Positions 9,404 to 17,617 of a DNA stretch of 64,000 bases are shown one piece after another. The position numbers and the translations under genes were made by a program. Position 1 is the first letter of the stretch; each line of letters begins with the position of its first letter. The notes beneath the pieces are model-generated. The model had not been told where the DNA came from, did no database searches, and saw only the letters and a program-made list of their open reading frames with translations. Source of the stretch: Labilithrix sp. (GTDB lineage: Bacteria; Myxococcota_A; Polyangia; Polyangiales; Polyangiaceae); contig JAHBWF010000008.1 of assembly GCA_019637105.1 (NCBI GenBank), forward strand, positions 1 to 64,000, in the 5' to 3' direction.

Positions 9404-11506
9404 TCACGCGGCGAGCAGGAGCGCAAGGCCGTTGTGCACGAGGTGCGCGACGATCCCCGGGCCGATGGCCCGCGTCCGCGCGAAGAGCAGGCCCGCGGAG
9501 AGCCCGAGGACGAAGAGGGGGGCGAACGACAGCGGCGGGTGCACGGCCGCGCACGCGAACGCCGACAGGAGCGGCGCGAGCCAGCGGCGCGGAGGAGAGA
9601 GCTCATCCTCGATGCAGCCGAAGAGCCACCCGCGGAAGAAGACCTCCTCCGCGAACGGCGCGAGGCCGACGGCCGTGATCGCGATCGCCGCGCGCGACGC
9701 GCCGGCCGCCTCGGGCACGTCCGCGCCGAGCCGCCGCGCGAGGACGAGGTAGCCCGCCGCGAGGACGCCGCTGAGCGCTCCGAGCACGGCCGCGGCGGCG
9801 AGCCACGCCGGGCGCTCCGGCAGCACGCGCATCCGCGGGGCGCCGCGCCGGGCGTGCAGCGTGAGCGCCACGAGCACGAGCGACGAGGCGGCGTAGGCGA
9901 TCGCGAGCTTCGTCGCTTCGTCGAGCTCGCTCAATCCGACGAGGCGCCCCGTGAGCACCTGCGTGGACTGGAACGCGCCGAGCACGAGGAGCGCGCGCCA
10001 GATCGGCGTCTCGCGCTCGAAGTCGTCGCCGTCGTCGAGCCAGCGCACGCAGCGGAGGCCCGACCGGCCCGCCTCGCGCGCGACGAGCCCGAGCGCGGCG
10101 AGCGGGACGACGACCGCCCAGGCGTACGGCGCCGTCGCGACGCCGACGAGCGGGATCAGGACGAGGACGGACTCGACGACGAAGCTCCCGCCGGGTCCCC
10201 TCCGGCTGCCCGCGCCGACGGTGAGGAACGCGATCGACGCCGCGGCCTCCGCGGCGAGCACGACCGCGAGCAGGAGCGCGCCGACGCGCCACGCGACCTC
10301 GAGCCGGAGCGCGAGCGGCCACGGCGTCGCCAACAAAAGGACGGCCGGCAGCGCGACGAGCAGCGCGTCGCGCCGGAGGCGCCCCACGTTGCCGCCGAGC
10401 AGCTCGCGCGGCTCGATCGGCAGCGGCGCGAGGAGCGGCCGCGCGGCCACGTCCCGGGCCGCCATCCGCGAGGCGCGCGCGGTGACGACGACGAACGCCC
10501 CGAAGGCCGCGAGCCCGGAGGCGCCCCGGATCATCGACTCGGCCTGCTCGGCCGCGGCGCGGCGCGCGCTCCAGGCGAAGCCCACGATGGCGACGGTGAC
10601 GAGCGCGGTGTAGCCCGTCATCACGAGCGCCGCCCAGCGCCCGCCGGGCTCGCGGCGCCGGAGGACGTCGTCGACGCGGTCGACGACGAGCAGCTCGTGC
10701 CTCGATCGACGCGGCCGCCCGGTGGGCACGAGGTCGACGCGATCGTAGCCGACGCGCTCGGCGGCCGCGCTCGCCGCGAGCGCCAGCCCGAGCGCGCCCG
10801 CGACGAACGCGAGCACGCGCGCGAAGCCGTCGCCCTCGGAGATCGCGGCGGCGACCGACGCCGGCCACCCCGCGACGAGGGCGCCGAGGCGCGCGCTCCT
10901 GGCCAACGAGGGCGCCTGCACGACGCACATCAGGAAGGCCGCCTGCCCGAGGACGAGCAGGTAGGTCCGCGCGCGGGCGATCGCCATCGCGGGGACCACG
11001 ATCCGCGCGACGCGCATGAGCGCCTCGCCGGCGAAGACGCCGGCGGTCGCGAGGGCGACGGCGACGATCGCCGCGCGCGCCGGCGCGTGGGGCGCGACGC
11101 CGACCAGCGAGGCGACGCCGAGCGCGAGGAGGAAGAGGCGCTCGAGCAGCCCGACGGCGAGGCGGCTCCCGTCGCGGAGCGGCAGCGCGTCGAGGAACCT
11201 CGTCTCGAGCGGGCTCGGCTCACCGCGGAGCGTCGGGCCGCGGGTGAGCGCGGTCCAGATCACCGAGAGGCCCGTGGTCCCGACGATGATCCACGCGGCT
11301 CCGCGGGCGCGCTGCGCGGGGTCGCCGAGCGCGGCGACGAGGCGACCGACCGCGTAGCCCCACACGCTCATCATCGCGAAGTACGCGAAGCGGAGGAGCG
11401 CGGCGGAGGCGCGCCGGCCCTTGTCGCGCCTGAGGCGGCTCGGCAGCGAGGCCCGCGCCCAGTAACGGAGGAGCAGGAGCGCGAGCGCGGCGGTCGCGCG
11501 GATCAT
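9404..11506 (-). CDS. ABC permease fused to CPBP intramembrane protease
   Basis: 700 residues, almost entirely membrane-embedded. The N-terminal two thirds look like an ABC-2/NatB-type permease with many TM helices. The C-terminal about 180 residues are a CPBP (CAAX/Abi) protease domain with motif 1 EEVFFRGW near residue 620, a second histidine motif (AVHPPLSF) and HLVHN near the end. ABC permease-CPBP fusions are a known architecture, thought to couple export or efflux with prenyl- or peptide-processing chemistry. The ATG at 11506 overlaps the stop of the ATPase gene as ATGA, so the two are translationally coupled and should form one transporter. Substrate unknown; a peptide or toxic envelope compound is an inference from the family. 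Confidence 0.85.
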   Translation of the reverse strand: MIRATAALALLLLRYWARASLPSRLRRDKGRRASAALLRFAYFAMMSVWGYAVGRLVAALGDPAQRARGAAWIIVGTTGLSVIWTALTRGPTLRGEPSPLETRFLDALPLRDGSRLAVGLLERLFLLALGVASLVGVAPHAPARAAIVAVALATAGVFAGEALMRVARIVVPAMAIARARTYLLVLGQAAFLMCVVQAPSLARSARLGALVAGWPASVAAAISEGDGFARVLAFVAGALGLALAASAAAERVGYDRVDLVPTGRPRRSRHELLVVDRVDDVLRRREPGGRWAALVMTGYTALVTVAIVGFAWSARRAAAEQAESMIRGASGLAAFGAFVVVTARASRMAARDVAARPLLAPLPIEPRELLGGNVGRLRRDALLVALPAVLLLATPWPLALRLEVAWRVGALLLAVVLAAEAAASIAFLTVGAGSRRGPGGSFVVESVLVLIPLVGVATAPYAWAVVVPLAALGLVAREAGRSGLRCVRWLDDGDDFERETPIWRALLVLGAFQSTQVLTGRLVGLSELDEATKLAIAYAASSLVLVALTLHARRGAPRMRVLPERPAWLAAAAVLGALSGVLAAGYLVLARRLGADVPEAAGASRAAIAITAVGLAPFAEEVFFRGWLFGCIEDELSPPRRWLAPLLSAFACAAVHPPLSFAPLFVLGLSAGLLFARTRAIGPGIVAHLVHNGLALLLAA

Positions 11507-12279
11507 CGGACGAGGGCCATGAAGGCGTCCTCGAGCGACGCGGCGTCGTCGACCCCGGCGCGGGCGCGGATGCTCCGCGGCGTGCCCTCCGCGACCAGGC
11601 GACCGCGGTGCAGGACGAGGACACGGTCGCAGAGGACGTCCGCCATCTCGAGCAGGTGGGTCGAGACCACCACCGCGGCGCCGGTCCGCGCGTAGTCGCG
11701 GAGGAGGCCCCGCACGCGCGCGGCCGTCGGCGGATCGAGGCCGTTGGTCGGCTCGTCGAGGAGCAGGAGCTTCGGGGCGTGGACGAGCGCGAGCAGGAGC
11801 GCGAGCTTCTTCTTCGTGCCGTGCGAGTAGCTCGCCGTCGGCGCGTCGAGGACGTCCGCGAGGTCGAGCGCGTCGACGAGCCGCGGGAGGCGCTCGGCGA
11901 GCGCGGATCGGTCGACGCCGCGCACGTTGACGACGAAGTCGACGGTCTCGTTGCCGGTCAAAAAATCGTAGAACGCGGGCTCGTCCGGGCAGTAGCCGAG
12001 GCGCTCCTTCACCGCCCGCGCGTCGGTCGTGCAGTCGAGGCCGTCGAAGCGGGCCGCGCCCCGCGTCGGCCGGAGGAGACCGAGCACGAGCTTCATCGTG
12101 GTCGTCTTGCCGGCGCCGTTCGGGCCGAGCAGGCCGACGACCTCGGAGGGCGCGACGGCGCACGAGAGCTCCACCAGCGCCGACTTGGCGCCGAAGTCCT
12201 TGCCGAGCCGGTCGAGCACGAGGACGGGATCGCTCAATGGATGCAGTGTACTCACCCGGCCGCCCGACGCCTCGTCCAC
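11503..12279 (-). CDS. ABC transporter ATP-binding protein (NatA-like)
   Basis: 258 residues. Walker A GPNGAGKTTT at residues 52-61 and Walker B LLLLDEPTNGLDP are intact. The signature region reads SYSHGTKKK in place of LSGGQ, as in the NatA/EcsA-type branch with YSHGMKQK. It powers the permease-CPBP fusion encoded next, with which it shares a 4-nt ATGA overlap. It lies 28 nt after the PP2C gene on the same strand and is probably cotranscribed with it. The start at 12279 is the longest; a start nearer VSTLHPL, about 27 nt in, is possible. Confidence 0.9.
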   Translation of the reverse strand: MDEASGGRVSTLHPLSDPVLVLDRLGKDFGAKSALVELSCAVAPSEVVGLLGPNGAGKTTTMKLVLGLLRPTRGAARFDGLDCTTDARAVKERLGYCPDEPAFYDFLTGNETVDFVVNVRGVDRSALAERLPRLVDALDLADVLDAPTASYSHGTKKKLALLLALVHAPKLLLLDEPTNGLDPPTAARVRGLLRDYARTGAAVVVSTHLLEMADVLCDRVLVLHRGRLVAEGTPRSIRARAGVDDAASLEDAFMALVR

Positions 12280-12307
12280 GCCGCCGCCGACGCGGCCGCC
12301 CGCGTCG

Positions 12308-13684
12308 TCAGGGCGCGCCGCCGCTCGCGCGGCAACGCTCCTCGAGCTTCGTGATGACGCTCTCCGCCGCGCCGGTCTCGCGGGCGTGCTGCGCGGCCTC
12401 GCAGGGATCGCGGTGCCCGCCGTCGCGGCTCTTCCACGGCTTCGCGGTCGGCTCGGCGGTGAGCGTCGGCGCCGGCGCGACGGTGGGCTCGATCGGCTCC
12501 TCGCTCGCGTCGTCCGCGGTCGCGACGGACGCCTCGCGGGGCTCCTCGATCAGCGGGACGGCGTGGTGCGGCTTCGGGCGGAGCGCGACGGCGACGACCG
12601 CGACGACGATGACGACGGCGACGACGGCGAGGAGGATCCCGACGACGAGGATCAGCGTGCGCGAACGCCCGCCCTCCGAGGCCTCCGGCGCGCGCGGCGC
12701 CGGCGGGATGGCCGCCGAGGGCCCGGAGTCGTGCGGGTGCGGAGGGGCGGCCCCGGACGGCGACGCGCCGACCGGCGCCGCGATGGCGGTCGCCGCGCCC
12801 GCCGGCGCCATCGGCGCCGAGACCACGGTGCCGGTCGGTCCGGCGCTCGGCTCCGGCGACGCGTGCGCGGTCAGCGGGATCGTCTTGGGGAGCTTCTGCC
12901 GCGCGCGATCGCCCTCGCGCACGACGGCGCTCGCCTTCATCCGGATCACCATCGCGGTGATGTTGTCGTGCCCGCCGCGCGCGTTCGCGAGATCGACGAG
13001 CTGCCCGGCGGCCTGAGGCGGCGGATGCGAGCCGGCGATCTCGAGGATCTCGGCCGGCTCGACGAGATCGCTGAGGCCGTCGGAGCAGAGGACGAGCACG
13101 TCGCCGGCGACGTACGCGATCGGCTCGGCGCGGAGATCGACCTCGACCTCCTTGGCGATCCCGAGCGCGCGGAGGATCTTGTTCGCGTCGGGGTGCTTCG
13201 CGGCGTCCTCGGCGCGGATCAGGTTCCGGTCGACCATCTCCTGGACCATCGAGTGGTCGCGCGTGACCTGGGAGATCGTGCCCGCGTGGACGAGGTAGAG
13301 ACGGCTGTCGCCGACGTGCGCCACCTCCGCGCCGCCCTCGTGCGCGAGGACGGCCACGACCGTCGAGCCCGGCCGGTAGCCGGCCTCCGCGGTCGGCATC
13401 GACCAGATGCGCGCGTTGGCCTCCTCGATCGCGCGCACGAGCGCGACGCCCGCGGTGGTCGCCGGGGGCGCGGCCTCGACGATCTCCACGATCGTCTTGA
13501 TCGCCAGCTCCGAGGCCTCCTTGCCTCCCGCGTGCCCGCCCATGCCGTCGCACACGACCGCGAGCAGCCCGAGCGCCGTCTCCTTCTCGACCGCGGCGTC
13601 CTCGTTCACCTGCTTGTCCGGATCGCGCCCCGGATCGGTCCGGACGGCGATTTCGACGCTGGGGATCTTGGAGCTGGTGCTCAT
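12308..13684 (-). CDS. PP2C-type protein phosphatase with C-terminal TM helix
   Basis: 458 residues. The N-terminal about 250 residues form a PPM/PP2C metal-dependent phosphatase domain: NEDA (27-30), VVCDGMGGHAGG (44-55), HVGDSRLY and RGGHDNIT supply the metal-binding aspartates. A long Pro/Ala linker leads to one very hydrophobic TM segment (about 343-366) and a C-terminal extracytoplasmic tail. It should reverse Ser/Thr kinase phosphorylation at the membrane. It lies 18 nt downstream of the VWA/FHA gene and 28 nt upstream of the ABC ATPase gene, so phosphatase, phosphothreonine readers (FHA) and transporter sit in one transcription unit. Confidence 0.92.
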   Translation of the reverse strand: MSTSSKIPSVEIAVRTDPGRDPDKQVNEDAAVEKETALGLLAVVCDGMGGHAGGKEASELAIKTIVEIVEAAPPATTAGVALVRAIEEANARIWSMPTAEAGYRPGSTVVAVLAHEGGAEVAHVGDSRLYLVHAGTISQVTRDHSMVQEMVDRNLIRAEDAAKHPDANKILRALGIAKEVEVDLRAEPIAYVAGDVLVLCSDGLSDLVEPAEILEIAGSHPPPQAAGQLVDLANARGGHDNITAMVIRMKASAVVREGDRARQKLPKTIPLTAHASPEPSAGPTGTVVSAPMAPAGAATAIAAPVGASPSGAAPPHPHDSGPSAAIPPAPRAPEASEGGRSRTLILVVGILLAVVAVVIVVAVVAVALRPKPHHAVPLIEEPREASVATADDASEEPIEPTVAPAPTLTAEPTAKPWKSRDGGHRDPCEAAQHARETGAAESVITKLEERCRASGGAP

Positions 13685-13702
13685 CTCGACGCTCGAACGG
13701 TC

Positions 13703-16250
13703 TCAGTCGACCTTGACGGTGAACTCGACAGGCCCGAAGCGGAGCGTTGCAGCCGCGGGCACGGACGTCCAGACCTGCGCGGCGACGCGCGCGCCGGAGA
13801 CGTACGTGCCGTTGTTCGAGCCCTCGTCGCGGACCATCAGCTGACCTGCCTCGAACTTGAGGGTGGCGTGGACGCCGCTCACCCGCGGCTCGGAGAGCGT
13901 GATCGGGCAGGCCGCGGGATCGCGGCCGACCCGCACCTCGATCCCGCCGCGGATCGCGAACTGTCCGGCCGCGCCGACGATCGTCGCCGACGTCGGCGTG
14001 GCGCCGTACGGGTTAGGAGGAGGCGTGAGCTCTCGAGCTTGATGCGCGCTCGTGAGCGGGAACGCCGGCGCTTCGCCCGCGGCCGGACCGACGACCCCCG
14101 GCGACGCCGCGGGCGCCGCGGAGACCACGGGCGGCGGGGCGGCCAGCACGGACGTCGCGATGTCCTTCGGCAGCGGCTGACCGCACGAAAAGCAGACCGA
14201 GGCCTGCCCCGGCAGCGCGAGCGTCGTCATGCTGCAGGCGGGGCAGCGCACCTCGACCGGCGCGCCCCCCGCTGAGGCTAAAGGGTAGCCACCTCCTCCC
14301 GGTTCGGCCGGTCGAGGTTCGGGTGGCGCCGGAGGTGGGACGAACGGCGCCGGCGCGGCGTACGGTTGCGGAGCGACCTGCGCCTGCGGGGCGTGCGGCT
14401 CCGGCGCGGAGGAGCCGTAGCCCCCTCCCGGCGGCGGATACCCACCGCCGCCGCCGTACGGGGGCGCGCCGCCGTACGGCGGCGCTCCGCCGTAAGGCGG
14501 CCCGCCGCCGGCGACGACCGGCGCGGGCGGCGGCTGGTTCGAGCGCTTGCCCTTGCCGCCGCCTCCGCCGCCGCCGCGGAGCAAGACGACGACGAGCAGG
14601 AGGATCACGACGACGATGCCCGCCGCGCCGAGGATGATCGGCAGGTTGAACGGCTTCTTGCTCGCCTTCAGCGTGATCACCGTCTCCGCGGTGACGCCGC
14701 TGCCGCGCTTCGCCTTGTTGTCGTAGACGACGACGCGCGTGATCATGTTCTCGCCCTCCCCCTCGAGGAGCTTCTCCTCGTCGGGGACGTTCAAGAGGAC
14801 GAACGTGTCGCCGGCCTCGACCGCGCCGCCGCGGAGGTTCTGGGCGACGAGGTGCTGGATCGCCTTCTTCGCGACCTCCGGATCGTTCTTGTTGACGTTC
14901 TGGTTGGGGTTGGTGCCCGCGGGGACGAAGTACGCCTCCGCGCGGTTCTTGTCGCCGCCCCAGCAGAAGTCGCCGTAGACGCGGAAGGTCCCCCCCGGGT
15001 GGACCGGGTTCGCGTCCGCCTCCGCCTTCGTCTGGGCCATGTTGATGTCGAGCGGCCAGGAGGTCGGATCGATCCCGATCGGCACGTCCTTGAACGTGCC
15101 GTCCGGCTTGATCGGCGTCGCGCTCTGGAAGACCAGGTTGAACGTCTGCTCCGCGGTCGACGCGAGGCACGAGAGGCGCCACTTCACGACCCACATGGCG
15201 TTGAAGCGCGACTTGACGAGCGAGAGGATCGTCGTCGCCTTCGAGACGCCCTGCCCCGTCCGGACGATGTCGAAGAAGCCGCCGATCTCGGGGTTCGCGA
15301 TGTCCTGCATGAACTGCATGTCGTTCATCGCGTAGATGTCGTTGGTGAACCCCTTCGCGTTCGGGAAGAAGATCGAGATGACCGGCAGCGGCGTCTTCGG
15401 CGCGAGCGGGTTGTCCTCGGGGAAGCGCCCCTTGTTGAAGTACTGCTTGAGGCCCTCGGCGCTGATCGCCGCGCTCGCGGCGTCCTCGCGGCCCGAGCCG
15501 TTCGAGAGCAGCACCATCGCCTGGTGCATCGGGATGTTCTGGATCCCGCCCGCGTTGCCGAGATCGCCGAACGACTTGGTGATGTTCTTGATCTGGTTGA
15601 ACAGCGGGCGCGCGCGCTGGTGCGACGGCGACGGCGACGGGTTCGCCTGCAGGATCTGGACGAGCTGCGCCTTCTGCGCGGCCGGCACCCACGACGAGTT
15701 CGCGACGTAGGGGCTGATGCGATCGTCGAAGATGATGAGCTTCGCGATGTCGTTCGGACCGAGCGCGTTGATCATCTGGTTGGCGACCTCGCGCGCGTCC
15801 GAGTAGCGCGGGCCCATCAGGCTCGAGGCGTCGAGCGCGATCAGCCAAGCGGTGCCGACGAGGAGTCCTTCATCGAGGCGCCCCAGGTCGCCTTCGGCGG
15901 AGCTTGCCGGGTTCGCCGCCGTCGACGCGGACGAGCAGGCGAGCGCCCGGATCCGGGAACTGGAACGCCTTCCACATCACGTTCTTCTGCTCGACGGCGT
16001 TCGATATGCAGTCGAGCAGGGCGTCGCCGCGCTGCGAGCCGCAGCCGGCGTTCGTCACGACCTCGCTCATCGGCGTGAACTGAACGAGCTCGATGACGGT
16101 GGTGAGGAGGGGTTGGCCGTCCTGCATGCCGGCCCGCGGATCGATCCGGAGGATGTGGGCCTCCGGCGCCGCGAGCGACGTCCGCGCGAACAGCAGGATC
16201 GCGAAGAGCGTGATCCAGGCGAAAAGCCTTGCGCACATGGAGCGTTTCAC
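13703..16250 (-). pseudogene. VWA-TM-zinc ribbon-FHA protein with one frameshift
   Basis: The restored protein would be about 850 residues: signal peptide (MKRSMCARLFAWITLF...), a VWA-like extracytoplasmic domain with a degenerate MIDAS (DASSLMG), a TM helix (ILGAAGIVVVILLLVVV), a Gly/Tyr/Pro-rich linker of repeated PPYGGA units, a zinc ribbon (CPAC...CFSCG) and a C-terminal FHA domain (VGRDPAACPI, SGVHATL, SNNGTYV). The 5' part leaves frame near 15905-15911. Dropping one C from CCC restores GEPASSAEGDLG leading into LLVGTAWLIALDASSLM. Whether the shift is biological or an error is open. GTG 16250 is chosen because it gives a good signal peptide and follows a TAGTCT box by 7 nt. It may relay an outside signal to a phosphothreonine partner. 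Confidence 0.75.
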
Positions 16251-16257
16251 GCGCGCG

Positions 16258-16263
16258 AGACTA
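16258..16263 (-). promoter_or_regulatory. -10 element (TAGTCT) before the VWA/FHA gene
   Basis: TAGTCT on the minus strand ends 7 nt before GTG 16250 and fits the TANNNT pattern. It suggests that VWA/FHA, PP2C and the ABC genes can be transcribed separately from the upstream zinc-ribbon/FHA gene. Confidence 0.45.
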
Positions 16264-16266
16264 CTA

Positions 16267-16313
16267 CACATCGGGCGCAATGGCGCTGCGGGCCGGCGAT
16301 TACGCCCGATGTG
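16267..16313. repeat. 11-bp perfect inverted repeat between two FHA genes
   Basis: Arms cacatcgggcg (16267-16277) and cgcccgatgtg (16303-16313) with a 25-nt loop. The stop codon of the upstream gene (TAA, 16302-16300) lies in the loop. There is no T-run, so this is either an attenuator or mRNA-end structure or an operator; it sits just upstream of the -10 box at 16258. Confidence 0.5.
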
Positions 16314-17405
16314 CGGCCCCGCAGGCCCGTCGACTCGGCTCGGAGACGACTGACCAGAGACGACCGATGACCTTGACGATCGTCGTGTAGCCGCCGAAGC
16401 GGACCTTGTCGCCGTCGCGGAGGTCGCGCTTGCCGTTGAAGCCGATGTGCTCCTCGTTGACGAACGTGCCGTTGGTCGAGCCGGTGTCCTCGATCTGAAC
16501 CGTGCCGGCGACGCCGTCGACGACGAGCGCGGCGTGCCGCGACGAGATGGTCGCGTCCGAGAGCGGGATGTCGACCTGCTCTCCGGAGTTCGCGCGTCCG
16601 ATCGTCTTGCGCCCGCCGTTGAGCGCCCAGAAATCGCCCTGCGTGTTCGACTGGTACGAGACGAGGAAGCCGCGCAGCGCGTTCGGCGGGAGGTTCGGGG
16701 GCGGCTGAGGCGCCGGGCCGACGGGGCGCCTCGGCGCGAGGAGCGACGCCGAAGCCGCCCTGCGGCTGCTGCGGGCGCGGGAACGCTGGCTGCCGAAGCC
16801 CTCGCGGGCGGCGGCGGCGCCGAAGCCCCTGCGGAGGCGGAGGCGGAGCGAGTAACCGCCCGGGGAGGGGCGACCGAAACCTCCCGGCTGCTGCCGGAGC
16901 CACGCCGGCGGGAGGGCTGGCCGACGTAGCCGGGATCGCCGCCGAAGCCGCCGGGCTGCGGAGGAGGCGCGCCGAAGCCGCCGGGACCGGCCGGCGCGCC
17001 GAACTGCGGCTGGCCGCCGAAGCCGCCGGGCTGCGGAGGAGGCGCGCCGAAGCCGCCGGGCTGTCCGGGCTGCTGGCCGTAGCCGCCGCCGTACTGATCG
17101 TTGGCGAAGGGCATCGCGTCGAGCGCGATCGGGTGACCGTGCGGGCAGTAGCTCGCGCCGGGCGCGATGTCGTGGCCCATCTGGCAGCGGAGCGGCGCGC
17201 CCGGCTGTCCCGGCGGCGCGCCGTACGCGCCGGCCGGCGGGGCACCGAAGCCGCCGGGCTGCGGAGGCGGCGCGCCGAAGCCGCCCTGCTGCGGAGGAGG
17301 CGCGCCGAAGCCTGGCGGCGCGCCCATGACCACGGGCGTCCCGCAGATGTTGCAAAACTTGTCCGACGGTTGAGGGATCGCGCCGCACTGCGGACAGGGG
17401 TTCAT
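16300..17405 (-). pseudogene. Zinc-ribbon/FHA protein with several linker frameshifts
   Basis: The N-terminus has a zinc ribbon (CPQCGAIPQPSDKFCNICG) and a second Cys/His cluster (RCQMGHDIAPGASYCPHGH), separated by GFGAPPPQPGG-type repeats. The C-terminus is a clear FHA domain (TIGRANSGEQVDIPL, SSRHAAL, STNGTFV). The two ends lie in different frames. Between about 16690 and 16925 the Gly/Pro-rich linker jumps frame at least four times, as judged by fragments such as QQPGGFGRPSPGGYS and PQQPQGGFGVAP appearing in different frames. The linker is low-complexity, so base-calling errors are a serious possibility. ATG 17405 has GGAG 9 nt upstream. A TATGCT hexamer (17456-17451) further up suggests a leadered transcript, unlike most genes here. 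Confidence 0.7.
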
Positions 17406-17617
17406 CGTCGATGTCTCCATGCACGCGCGAGCACGTCGGCGTGCGGGCTGAGCATATCGGAGAACGAGAAAAAAAGAGAATCGAAGTGGGCGACCTCCGC
17501 CGGGTCGACGCGCCCCGCGGCGCCGCCGAGCCGAGCCGTGCTCGAGGTCGGGCGCGATCCGCGCGTCGGCGGCGCGTCGCGGAGCGAGCCGCCGGCGCCT
17601 CCGGATGAGGTCGCCGC

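Noticed and set aside
16239..16271. Start at ATG 16271 for the VWA/FHA protein
   Set aside because: That codon lies in the arm of an inverted repeat and upstream of the TAGTCT box; GTG 16250 gives a better signal peptide.
6337..17405. Type VI secretion locus (because of FHA, PP2C and kinase genes)
   Set aside because: No tss sheath, baseplate, ClpV or VgrG-like gene is present.
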